27,910 nt of DNA from Silene noctiflora (lineage: Eukaryota; Streptophyta; Magnoliopsida; Caryophyllales; Caryophyllaceae), in the NCBI GenBank assembly GCA_009801015.1, contig VHZZ01000183.1:193997-221906 (forward strand), in the 5' to 3' direction. This document shows, in pieces, positions 1 through 9,109 of the stretch. The notes under the pieces were generated by a model, which was given only the letters and a program-made list of their open reading frames with translations, made no database searches and was not told where the DNA came from. Numbering within the stretch: the first letter of the stretch is position 1; every line of letters starts with the position of its first letter. Made by a program: the position numbers and the translations under genes.

Positions 1-1262
1 AAGCAAGCTAACAAGGTAGTGTAGTTTACAATTATAGATATGCTCATATACCTCAACTTCTCAAAAACCTCTTTCAAATCCTACAACAATGGAAGCAATA
101 GGCATAACGCGTAAACCACACAAAGATTTACTCTCGATTGCTGAACTAGAGAGAATTTCGACACACAAAATAAAAAATACAACGAGAGTTGATCCCCTGG
201 TACAATCCTCTACCCCATGAAAAACATTCTATTAACAATGATCTTCCTAAGAAACCTTATAAAATAAGTCTTGAGTTTAATTTTTCAAATGATTATACTT
301 TAAATTCCTATTTATATGTATTAATTGTCCATGCGAATTTGGTATTTACGATTTTAAACCTCTAATTTATATTTTTTATTAATTTTATTTAATTTCTAAC
401 CACGTTATACTCGATTTTGATTGGTGGATGATCCAGTACATGAATCTAGGAATAATTCAGCATTTGGCTATCGAGTTTTTTGTCCAATGTCCAATTTTCC
501 TTAAATACATTTATGTTATTGCACCAAGTAATTTGTGGATCTTTAAACGAATTTAAAAAATTAAAAGTTTATCTTTAATAGGGATTTTGCACACTCGTAT
601 TATGTTAAAGATGTTACTCCTCATACTCTAAGCCTCAAGCCATATAATCAATTGGTATGTCTCGATTTGATTTCATAAACGATTTACCGAAATAGTTGCA
701 AATTTATTTTAGAAAATCAAATGACAACCCGCATTTTAACAATAAAAATTTATTCGTTCATAAAAATGCACTTACAATAAGTAGAGATAATATTAAAAGA
801 TCAATTATCAAACACTCTTATTATATTTCCACTTACTTGTTCTCCAAATTTGAGTATTGATACTACTCTAAAATCCTATATACCAATTAGCTACAAGCCT
901 ACAACAAAACCACACGACTAATTTGTTCATTTATTTATTTTCCGTTACCAAGGTGNTACGCTTTATGAGAAATCAAGAATTGATGTATTTAGCGGTAAGA
1001 AATGGCAAATTCTTATTTCAAATCGACCTTTTCTGTATGAGATAAAATGGAAAAAAATGTCATCAATATTTTACGATAAAATATTATTATCAGTTTCATT
1101 ACTTTAAAAAGTGATAACTTATTCATAACATTTTNTTATTAAATAGTCTTCTTGTTAAAAATGTTGAAAATTTATCGTCTTATGTCAAAACCGTTTCGGG
1201 AGACCTATTCGTAGGAAATATATTAACCGAACAAAAAAGAAAAACTGTGAGCAAAATATTAA
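1..1262. other. AT-rich intergenic DNA, no gene seen
   Basis: I see no coding exon, RNA gene or clear transposon end here. The stretch is strongly AT-rich with scattered stops in every frame, and it has two unresolved bases (956 and 1135). The last part should hold the upstream control region for the tRNA gene and probably part of the promoter of the plastid-protein gene that starts at 1415. Confidence 0.6.
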
Positions 1263-1335
1263 GCCGTCTTAGCTCAGCTGGTAGAGCGCATGGCTTTTAA
1301 CCATGTGGTCGTGGGTTCGATTCCCACAGACGGCG
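1263..1335 (+). tRNA. tRNA-Lys, anticodon TTT
   Basis: A full cloverleaf can be drawn. The acceptor stem GCCGTCT (1263-1269) pairs with AGACGGC (1328-1334), with discriminator G at 1335. The D arm contains GCTCAGCTGGTAGAGC. The anticodon stem CATGG/CCATG encloses the loop CTTTTAA, which puts anticodon TTT at 1296-1298. The T arm is GTGGG-TTCGATT-CCCAC. There is no intron and no encoded CCA, as expected for a nuclear tRNA. It reads AAA/AAG lysine codons in cytosolic translation. It is transcribed on the plus strand and ends 79 bp before the start codon of the next gene. The sequence closely matches the usual plant nuclear tRNA-Lys(UUU) pattern and no arm is disrupted, so it looks functional. 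Confidence 0.97.
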
Positions 1336-1350
1336 CTTTTTAAATTTTTT
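1336..1350 (+). terminator. Pol III terminator after tRNA-Lys
   Basis: A run of five T (1337-1341) starts two bases after the tRNA discriminator base, and a second run of six T follows (1345-1350). Runs of four or more T on the coding strand are the normal RNA polymerase III stop signal. Confidence 0.85.
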
Positions 1351-1414
1351 CCTACTCCCACACCTTCCTAATTATCCATCCATTTCCCAAAAACCTCAAC
1401 CAATTCCCCCAACA

Positions 1415-4400
1415 ATGGCTTCCCAATTATTTTCACCTCCAGCCCTTTTCACCACCACGCATTTTTTACCCATCTATTTACCCCCAATTACCATCCCTCA
1501 CAGTAAAAGTAAAAGAAGGGCAGGAAATTTTACCACACTGTGCAGTAGCTATGAAGTTGGTGGAGGCTACCCAGATACTCATCCAAATAAACAGAAACAA
1601 ACTAACCAAAATATTGAAGATAATCCTGAGTATGAAGCTATTCTTAAAGGTGGTGACCAAGTTACTTCTGTTCTCCAAGAAATGATTACTATTGTATGTC
1701 CACTTTACTCGTTCCGTCTCGATTATTTGTTTACCTTTTTTATTCTTCGTGATATTGGGACGTTTTATTTTGGGTCGGATAATAAGAATCGTTAAATGTA
1801 ATATACGGTTATGTACATCCAACCCGTCACGATTATTATTTTACCTTTGATTAAAATACCGCATACAAGAAATAAAAGTAAACACATATTGGGACGGAGG
1901 AAGTATGATTAAATTGCGTATATGATTGCTATTTATCGGTTGAGTAATCCGTTTGAATTGCGTATTGGAATTTGTTAGAGTAATCTGTTGCTTAAACCCT
2001 AAACCCCAGCAATATTGTTGGTTGTTTTGGATGGGAATTGAGTTTTTGATATGATTTGTGCAGTGAATTTTGGAAGAAATTGGGCATTTCTTAACCCTAG
2101 ATTTTTAAATTATCACAATTACTTGTATAAGGCGGCCTTACACATGTTTATTGTAAAACGATTTTTTTTAAACCGCCTTACATAAGACTAACAGTTAAGT
2201 TATTGAGTGAACTTTGTGTGCAGTTAAGCATCTAGCTTGTACAATTTACGAGGTTGATGATAAGATTTCGATTTAGATAATTTGAAAGAGTAGATGATGT
2301 TTAAATTTGAGAGAATAATGTACAACAATTATGGTGTTTGCTTAACATAACCATTAATCACTGCCTTGTTTCGAATTCGTTTGTTATGTTTACAGCTGCA
2401 AGATATGAAAATGGATGAGCAATCTGAAGAAGTTGCAGTCCAGTTGGCAGCACAAGGAGTTATTGGGAAGAGAGTCGACGAAATGGAGCCAGGGTTTATG
2501 ATGGCTCTGGATTACATGATCCAAACAGCTGAAAAAGACCAAGATGATCAGGTACTTGATCAAAGATATATTATTGTTACTTCTACGCTTTTATGTTCAG
2601 TCATATTATTGTAGATATGTCACGAACTAACCAAGTGAGCATGTGCCATGTGGTATCGAAAAGTGAATACCAAGCGTCATTATCCATAACCTATGCGCTA
2701 AACTGTTGGCAGTTTTAAACAAGCAAATCAATTCATTATGAAGGCATAATTAGCAACTCGTCCGTACATACAGAACATATGAATATGTAATATTGGTGTA
2801 AACATACAGTGCAGCTTTCTGAAATTAGTCAGTTATTGCGTGTCAGCGGAAGTTGCTCTTGGAGGTCATCAAGGAGACAGTCTTATCTCATCTCACGAAG
2901 AAATGCCCACCTCATGTGAGTATGATTTCTCGTTTTATGCAATGATCTTGTGTTAATGTGTTGGCCTCTTGTTACAAACTCTGCTCTGATATATATAGGT
3001 GCAAGTGATTGGACTACTTTGTAGAACACCACAGAAAGATAGTAGGCATGAGTTGCTACGTAGAGTGGCTGCGGGAGGTGGAGAATTCAAGGGTGAAAAT
3101 GGCACAAAAATTCACCTTCCCGGTGCTAATCTTCTTGATATAGCAAATCAGGCTGATGATTTGTTAGAGGTGACGGCATGGTTTTTCTAATGTTTTCTCC
3201 CCATCCCCCAAGTATTACATTATGTGGACAGTGGAGTATGAAATAGGGAATACTAGCTGCTTGTGCTAATTCTTGTCCAGTTTCCTCAAAAATTTACGTT
3301 TGCAATTTTTACGCTCATACCATGGTAAGCTGGCTACATATGTTCTTCCTTGCATTTATCAGTGAACCCGTTTCCCATCTGTGCTTCTGTTGCTATGGAG
3401 TAATGACTGTTGAATTGTCATAAACCCTTCAAAATACTAAACACCTGCTTCATAATCATGGTATTTAATCTAGACTGATTTGTATCTAAACCGTAATTTG
3501 AGACGGTAGCCGCCTTCTTTTATAGCGCAACAGCTGCGATCAGGCTCTAATAACCAATTGCGAAATCAAGTCTCAACCCGAGACATAATACCATATTCAT
3601 AATTTAAAAATGCTCTTAGTTGGTGTTACACTTCGTTAAATTGGAAGAAGTCCCATAATCTTTCCGTCTATCTTCCTAGTGATAACTCTCAAGGCTTTCC
3701 ATGTAATAATGGCAGTACACATATCATCCCTCTGATGTACTGCATACAGAGTATTTTTTTTCTCTCTGTTACTGATTTTCCATTTGCTATGTGTTTGTCT
3801 ATAAATTTCGCATGTTTAGTTTGCTGTACTCGTATTACCCAAAAAAATGTCGTAATATTACTCATATTACAGACAATGGAAACTCGGCCAGTTGTTCCTG
3901 ACCGGAAGTTGCTTGCAAGGCTAGTTTTAATTAGAGAGGAAGCACGAAATATGTTGGGAGGAGGAATACTTGATGAAAGAAATGATCGTGGTTTCAATAC
4001 CCTTCCTGAGTCAGAGGTTTGTCAGATTTCTGAAACTGTACTGTCTTGAGAGGTTTTGAAAAATGTTCTGTTACTTTCAAATTCTTGAATGACTTCTGTA
4101 ACGATATCAGAAACAATCTACTATTTCAAATGGAATAGAGCCAAAGACCCAATATTCTTGATTTCTTGGTTCTGGGTCTATGAAATAAAGCAAAGTGGTT
4201 CACTAAACTAGTTATGTTTATATTATGAAGTAAAACTCACGCAATTCTTGACGCGAAGTCCTAACAAATCATCCGGTAACAACTTCTTTATGTTGTTGAT
4301 GCATGTGTGAAGTTGCATACAGACGCTTTTTTTCCGTCATCCGGAAACATCCACTATGTTGTTGTAGTTGAGAAACTATCTACTCTAGTAGTTCTCGCTA

Positions 4401-5338
4401 ATGATCAAGATTTTTTCTCAGAGGTTCTCAATCTAACAATTGTATTGTATGCTGCAGGTTAACTTTCTAACCAAGCTGGTTGCCTTGAAACCCGGTAGCA
4501 CAGTTCAAGAGATGATTAGAAATGTAATGCTAGGAATGAATGAAGGTGCAGAAGATACCGATGAGGAAAGTGAAACAGATCGTCCTCGTGGAGTTGTAGG
4601 AAGGGTATGCTTATGAAATAACCTTCTATAGATCTATACTAATCTTCTTCAATATGTCATCCTCGAAATTTCTGTAATATTTCAGGAAAGTATGACAGGG
4701 CTTAAACCCCGTCCAGTGCGTCCGGGAATGTTTCTCGAGACCGTGACCAAGGTATGAGCTGCAAATTGCTAAGCAAATGATGAAATGATTTCTTATTTTT
4801 TGAAATGAGACTGAAGTTGCCAAACATTAGAAATTTCAATGCCAAACGACTAATCCATCTCAATGTGTTGGTATCAGGTTTTGGGGGGAATTTATTCAGG
4901 AAATGTTTCAGGCATCACCGCACAACATCTAGAATGGGTACCTTTCTTTAATTATATTTTCATATTGAACATTGGTCTCAGATATGGTACTCCGACTGTA
5001 AAGCAAGTGGAGCACACAGATATTTTATGAAAAGTTCCATCTGTTTGACCTCAAACAAAATATCAAAATGTTAGAGTGTGTCAGGATGCCAAAGATGTCA
5101 GAGTCGCAACACAACCAAAGTGAAGTGTGGAAGTGACACAGTCGATCCAACAACGCTCTCAAAAACTTTTCTTGCAAAATTTGTTAATCTCCTTGATGTT
5201 CATACATTTGTTTAGTTGTCCCCTTTGTTGTTTCCTCATGAGTCGTCTTTACTGGGGCCAATGCTCACTCTGTGACTGCTCACTTTGAATCAGGTTCATC
5301 AAAGGACACTTCATGTCCTTCAAGAAATCGCATTTTGA
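1415..5338 (+). CDS. PRDA1: Conserved plastid protein, probably PRDA1 (PEP-related development arrested 1)
   Basis: Nine exons joined by GT-AG introns, all in phase 0: 1415-1693, 2396-2551, 2847-2915, 2999-3169, 3873-4016, 4458-4604, 4686-4751, 4878-4937 and 5294-5338 (TGA), giving 378 residues. Residues 1-46 have no acidic residue and are rich in Ser, Thr, Pro and basic residues, like a chloroplast transit peptide; the mature part would start near SSYEVGGGYPD. The rest is mostly helical and soluble, with RVDEMEPGFMMALDYMIQ (exon 2), an acidic run AEDTDEESETD (about 304-314) and a conserved-looking end VHQRTLHVLQEIAF. I recognise no enzyme motif or membrane segment. Arabidopsis PRDA1 is a chloroplast nucleoid protein needed for expression of genes read by the plastid-encoded RNA polymerase. 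The PRDA1 name rests on partial recall plus the fimbrin neighbour; a related plastid protein of unknown function is the alternative. The exon model is firmer than the name. Confidence 0.72.
1706..1905. mobile_element. Stowaway-like MITE in intron 1 of the PRDA1-like gene
   Basis: The left end reads TACTCGTTCCGTCTCGATT and the right end is the inverted form, ATTGGGACGGAGGAAGTA. Both carry the CTCCGTCC-type terminus of Stowaway (Tc1/Mariner) MITEs. The subterminal ATTTGTTTAC is mirrored by GTAAACACAT. The element is about 200 bp and starts only 12 bp downstream of the exon 1 splice donor. Confidence 0.7.
3170..3872 (+). other. Intron 4 of the PRDA1-like gene
   Basis: This 703-bp intron runs between the donor after DDLLE and the acceptor before TMETRPVV. 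I see no transposon ends, RNA gene or nested reading frame of note. The short open frames on the minus strand across 3689-3997 overlap the next exon and have no recognisable content. Confidence 0.6.
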
Positions 5339-6059
5339 TCAGATCATTTTTCACCGCTTTGATCAATGTTGGGGTGATCTACCCTAATTTCCTTATGTCA
5401 TCGTAGTAAAACATGTAGAAGCCACAAGATCGCACGCTGTCCATAAGCTCCATGAAAGCAGGCCAGGGCATATCAAATTGTGCAGCTTGCGGGCATATTC
5501 ACCCTACAATCAGTACCTATGGATGCAGGACTGTTGGATCAAAGAGGAAACCCTTGGGTCATCATTGTTCTCGGTTCTTAGCCGTTGTTTTATACTGAAC
5601 TCGTGAATGGAAGATAGTATCATATTGTTACCTGCTGCTATCCGCCGGGGCTCACTGGGATTGGGACAGCATATGGATCAGGTAACATTTACAAAAGGTT
5701 GTCATACTCACCATTTGGGTTCTATGAGTAAAGATTAGTGTAAAGTGTGTTGCATTACTTGCATAGACTGTTTTTGATAATGACGGGGTTCAAACCGAAG
5801 TCTCAAGTACCACTCCGAATAACTCTACATATGCGAAGTATTAATTTATCAATTATTCCACCGATTGTTGGGTCGATGGTACCGCAAATCTGTAATAAGG
5901 CCCATCTTTGTTTGGTCCACTTTATCTAAGGCTGGTCCCAAGAAGTCTACCTTCCCAAGTCCCCATCCTACTCCTTCCCAATTTTTCTGACCCACTTTTG
6001 TGGCTTTGCTTGGTGTTAATGTCTTTACAGCTTAACCAGGTACCTCTTGTTCTCCTATT
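5339..6059 (+). other. 3' UTR and intergenic DNA downstream of the PRDA1-like gene
   Basis: The first few hundred bases are less AT-rich than the surrounding intergenic DNA and are probably 3' untranslated sequence. No further exon in frame with the protein can be added, because the TGA at 5336-5338 closes the frame. A 60-codon open frame at 5747-5929 shows no recognisable domain. I could not identify a convincing poly(A) signal. Confidence 0.4.
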
Positions 6060-6272
6060 TTTGCATATTCTTGTTTAAGACGGTAATATTCGTTTTAAAT
6101 TAAAACGGGTCAAATATAGTAGATGAGACACTTACTGTTTGCATGACAAGTTTGTTACGACGAGACAAATATATAATAAGAAGTGATCATTTTATAATAA
6201 ACAAACAGTAAACTATTTATCACTTTTTCTCATAAAGGATTAGAATCACTTTCTCCCCGTCGTAATAAAGAC
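6060..6272. repeat. Possible degraded MITE material
   Basis: The left part, GTTTAAGACGGTAATATTCG followed by AAAACGGGTCAAATATAG, resembles the inner ends of the TTAAGACGG MITEs elsewhere in the window. CACTTACTGTTTG near 6130 is matched by the inverted CAAACAGTAAAC near 6203. No clean ends or target duplication were found, so this is only a tentative call. Confidence 0.35.
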
Positions 6273-6280
6273 CAACCGAA

Positions 6281-6569
6281 CAGAGGCGGTTCTAGAATTT
6301 GATGGAAGGGGGTGCGTAAAAATTTTTAACGATAAAAATATCGAGTTATATGAAAAATAATATTGTTTAGTTGGACAAAATGTATGATATATAACATTAA
6401 ATAAAAATTGTTCAATACTAGGAGAACTAACGACCTCTAACTAAGAAATAGTCTTAATAACCACTAGACCCACATAACTTATGTGCTACTTTACTAAAGA
6501 ATATTGTACTTATTTTTCGGAAAAGGGGGTGCAGATGAACCCCCTGCACCCCCACCAGAACCGCCACTG
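6281..6569. mobile_element. Non-autonomous hAT-like element, 289 bp
   Basis: The left end CAGAGGCGGTTCT and the right end AGAACCGCCACTG are inverted copies with one mismatch. They are flanked by a perfect 8-bp target duplication, CAACCGAA, at 6273-6280 and 6570-6577. CAG...CTG-type ends with an 8-bp duplication are the signature of the hAT superfamily. There is no transposase frame, so the element would need a helper. On the minus strand it holds a tRNA A-box-like GGTCTAGTGGTT (complement of 6459-6470). Confidence 0.9.
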
Positions 6570-6668
6570 CAACCGAATAACCGATGATGGAAATAGCAAA
6601 ACACATGAAAGTAGTCGTTAACTCGTCCTTTTGTGTTAAACATGAACACTTGTGAATAATAAATAAAC

Positions 6669-6852
6669 CAGTTTGTCTTATTGAAGACACTTACTATTCG
6701 TCACAAGCTGAAGACGGTTAGTGTCTCTCCCATTATCACAATTGGGAGGGGAAGTAGGCTAATTTCCACTTAATTTACCACTTATATATTGTGAAAGAAC
6801 ACTATCCGTCTTCAGCTTATGACGAATAGTATCCGTCTTACGAGAATTTGAG
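6669..6852. mobile_element. Mutator-like MITE copy 1
   Basis: A 184-bp inverted-repeat element. The inner arm ATTCGTCACAAGCTGAAGACGG near the left end is mirrored by CCGTCTTCAGCTTATGACGAAT near the right end. The right end is CGAGAATTTGAG, shared with the other family copies. It is flanked by the 9-bp direct repeat TAAATAAAC at 6660-6668 and 6853-6861. Mutator-like elements make 9-11 bp duplications. It has no coding capacity. Confidence 0.8.
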
Positions 6853-7175
6853 TAAATAAACGTGAAGATATTTTTCTTTTTTCTCTCTAAGAATGAAGGA
6901 TGAAGGGACTATTAGTGGGACAGATGAGTCACAGTTATGGAAATGACAGAAAAGCAAGGAATGGGGCTTTCACACCCAACTTGTGCTTATAAAGTAGCTC
7001 TTCCTCACATGCAATGCTTGGTTTTATTTAATTATATTTTGCAATTATTTACGATTTTTTGATTGCATTCACGTGCTTAGCCATCATAAAAAAGAAGAAA
7101 TGCAATTGTGAGATTTAATTTAATTTAATATGATGTTGCATTTTTACCTCACATTTTTACTGCCTCAGATAGGTG

Positions 7176-7665
7176 CAGGGGCGTCTCAAACTCTGTGGAG
7201 GCCCTGTGCTAGAAAGTCTATGTGGGCCATAAAATTATTTTATTATTATTATTATTATATTTTTTTTGTTATAACCGATAAATTGCATAGTGAAGGCATG
7301 GATAAATATTGACTTTCTCACTCTCTATTTACGTACTAGTCAAAATTTGTGTCCTTATCCAACCTATTAAAATAATACTAAGTATTTGTAAAAGTTTTGA
7401 AACAAAGGACAATCAAAAAAGGAATAGGGTAACAAAGAACAAAAATGGAAAACTAACAAGCAAAAAAAATGGTGCTGCTAGGATTAGAACTCGGGTGGCT
7501 TACAATTAATTAAAAAATATTTCACTTTAGCCACTAGACCAAGTTCCTTCAAATAATAATAATTCGGTGTTAATGGTATATATCATTGAACCTAAATTAA
7601 TGAGGCCCCCAAGTTTGGAGGCCCGGTTCTTGGGCTCCGCCTGAACCGAGCCTTAGCCGCCCCCG
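7176..7665. mobile_element. Non-autonomous hAT-like element, 490 bp
   Basis: The ends CAGGGGCG and CGCCCCCG are inverted repeats. They are flanked by a perfect 8-bp target duplication, GATAGGTG, at 7168-7175 and 7666-7673. Both termini contain GC-rich subterminal blocks with AGGCCC motifs; the interior is AT-rich with a short ATT run near 7240-7257. No transposase is encoded; short frames over 7130-7509 carry no domain. On the minus strand it holds A-box-like and B-box-like motifs (complements of 7529-7540 and 7481-7492). Confidence 0.92.
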
Positions 7666-7673
7666 GATAGGTG

Positions 7674-8021
7674 AATCATTGTATAAAAGAGGAGTAAGCT
7701 ATGATTATGAAGTGCATTTTGGGATTAGATACCATGATTACCCTAATTTTCACTTAAATCTTGTCATAGTCATGTACTTGTAATAAGTGCCTAGTGCAAT
7801 AAGGAGATAAATAGCCAAGCATGATTCTTTTTTTTATTGAAAACAAATTAAACTGACCTGAATGAGTAGAATCGAAATCAAGCTACAAAGAACAAGGTCT
7901 ATGATTCATAATTCATATGCCTCCCATACCGTATCTTCACCGTATGATCTAGTTACTAATTAATTTTAGAGTTCTTGTTTTTTTCAGTGTATCCAATACA
8001 TGACTCATTTTTTGTGCGTTT
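7674..8021. other. Intergenic DNA, nothing recognised
   Basis: AT-rich sequence between two transposons. No coding potential, RNA gene or terminal repeat could be supported. Confidence 0.5.
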
Positions 8022-8302
8022 TAAAGCAACTCCAATGGCAAGCTACGAGACCTTGTAGTATATAATACTTCAATGGTAAACTACTATATATTGTAACTTG
8101 CAAGGTCCCACATAACAATAAATATTGTATATAAATTATTTTATTTATTTTATTCATTTTGAAAGTCAAGCTACGTAGTTTGACAAAGCTACATTTGCTT
8201 ACAAACAGGTACGTAATTTTGCACTACAATAGTGAACATACCGCTTGCTAATTAACAATAATTGCAAGCATGTCCTCAAAAACAGCCATTAGAGTTGCTC
8301 TA
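8022..8302. mobile_element. MITE with AGCAACTCCAATGGC ends
   Basis: The left end AGCAACTCCAATGGC is matched by the right end GCCATTAGAGTTGCT (one mismatch), giving a 281-bp inverted-repeat element. The motif resembles the widespread plant MITEs ending in GCATCTCCAATGG, usually placed in PIF/Harbinger or hAT. A clear target duplication was not found, so the superfamily stays open. Confidence 0.65.
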
Positions 8303-8594
8303 CAAGGAAGAACAAAACCAACATAACAGATAAAAAAAAAAGGATTCAACCATGAGACGAGATATCAAAACACCATCTCAATTACTAGGATAAAAGTAAA
8401 GCTGATTCTTTTAAACTTAATTTTCAACCTATAGTCACTTCAATCTTAGTTAATCGTCTAGTTAAAAACCGTTTCAATCCAAAGTAATCGGCCATACCCA
8501 AGATCTCGGTTGTTATGTGTTGATTGCCTTATACCTGGCAAAATGATCCGAAATCATTGGAAAAAATCACCAAAAATCAACAATGCACATTAAT

Positions 8595-8863
8595 TAATTA
8601 AAATAAACAGTACATACTATATACAGTGCAAAGCGTCTTGCTTGTGACGGACACTATCCGTTACAAGCTGAAGATGGATAGTGTCCCTCTCACAATAAAG
8701 CAAGTGGGAGGACAAGTGGGTGGAAACGAAGCATCTATGTTTGGTGCCACTTGCATATTGTGAGAGAGACACTATCCGTTTTCAGCTTGTGACGGATAGT
8801 ACCCGTTTCAACGAGAATTTGTGTTAATTTAATTAAAATAAACAGTACATACTATATACAGTG
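8595..8863. repeat. 34-bp direct repeats bracketing a MITE
   Basis: An identical 34-base sequence occurs at 8595-8628 and 8830-8863. If one single-base difference is allowed, the match extends to 8590-8628 and 8824-8863, so that it abuts both ends of the enclosed MITE. This is far longer than the 9-10 bp duplications of the other family copies. Confidence 0.9.
8629..8823. mobile_element. Mutator-like MITE copy 2, upstream of fimbrin
   Basis: A 195-bp element of the same family as those at 6669 and 18599. The left arm GTGACGGACACTATCCG and GATAGTGTCCCTCTCACAAT is mirrored by ATTGTGAGAGAGACACTATC and GTGACGGATAGTACCCG near the right end, which closes with CGAGAATTTGTG. It sits about 290 bp upstream of the fimbrin start codon. 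Confidence 0.8.
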
Positions 8864-9109
8864 TTACAGTGCGATAGTCCATGAGTCCACTCAATTTAAA
8901 ATTAAAGTAGACTAAAAGTAGTGACAACGGTAAAACGCTCAACAACAACAGACACAAGTCACAAAAAACATCACTCTCCACAATTTGAATTTCCGCAAAA
9001 AATACACTCCTCTCTAACCATACTTTTAGCCAAACAAAACTAACAAATTATAATTATAATTTAAATTAAATCAAATCATATTATTGTGATTAATTCAAAT
9101 TGAATCTTA
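8864..9109 (+). promoter_or_regulatory. Probable fimbrin promoter and 5' leader
   Basis: This 246-bp stretch separates the last transposon repeat from the fimbrin ATG. The part from about 8930 is rich in A and C (CAACAACAACAGACACAAG), as plant 5' leaders often are, and it has no upstream ATG with a long frame. No convincing TATA box was picked out. The boundary between promoter and transcribed leader cannot be set from sequence alone. Confidence 0.4.

Noticed and set aside
5747-5929. 60-codon open frame with TGFKPKSQVPLR, recalling TGLKPRPVRP of exon 7
   Set aside because: The match is a few residues only, there is no splice context and the rest is unrelated. A partial exon duplication cannot be supported.
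7481-7540. A real tRNA gene on the minus strand inside the hAT element
   Set aside because: Only A-box-like and B-box-like motifs exist. The acceptor and anticodon stems do not form, so it is reported as promoter-like motifs only.
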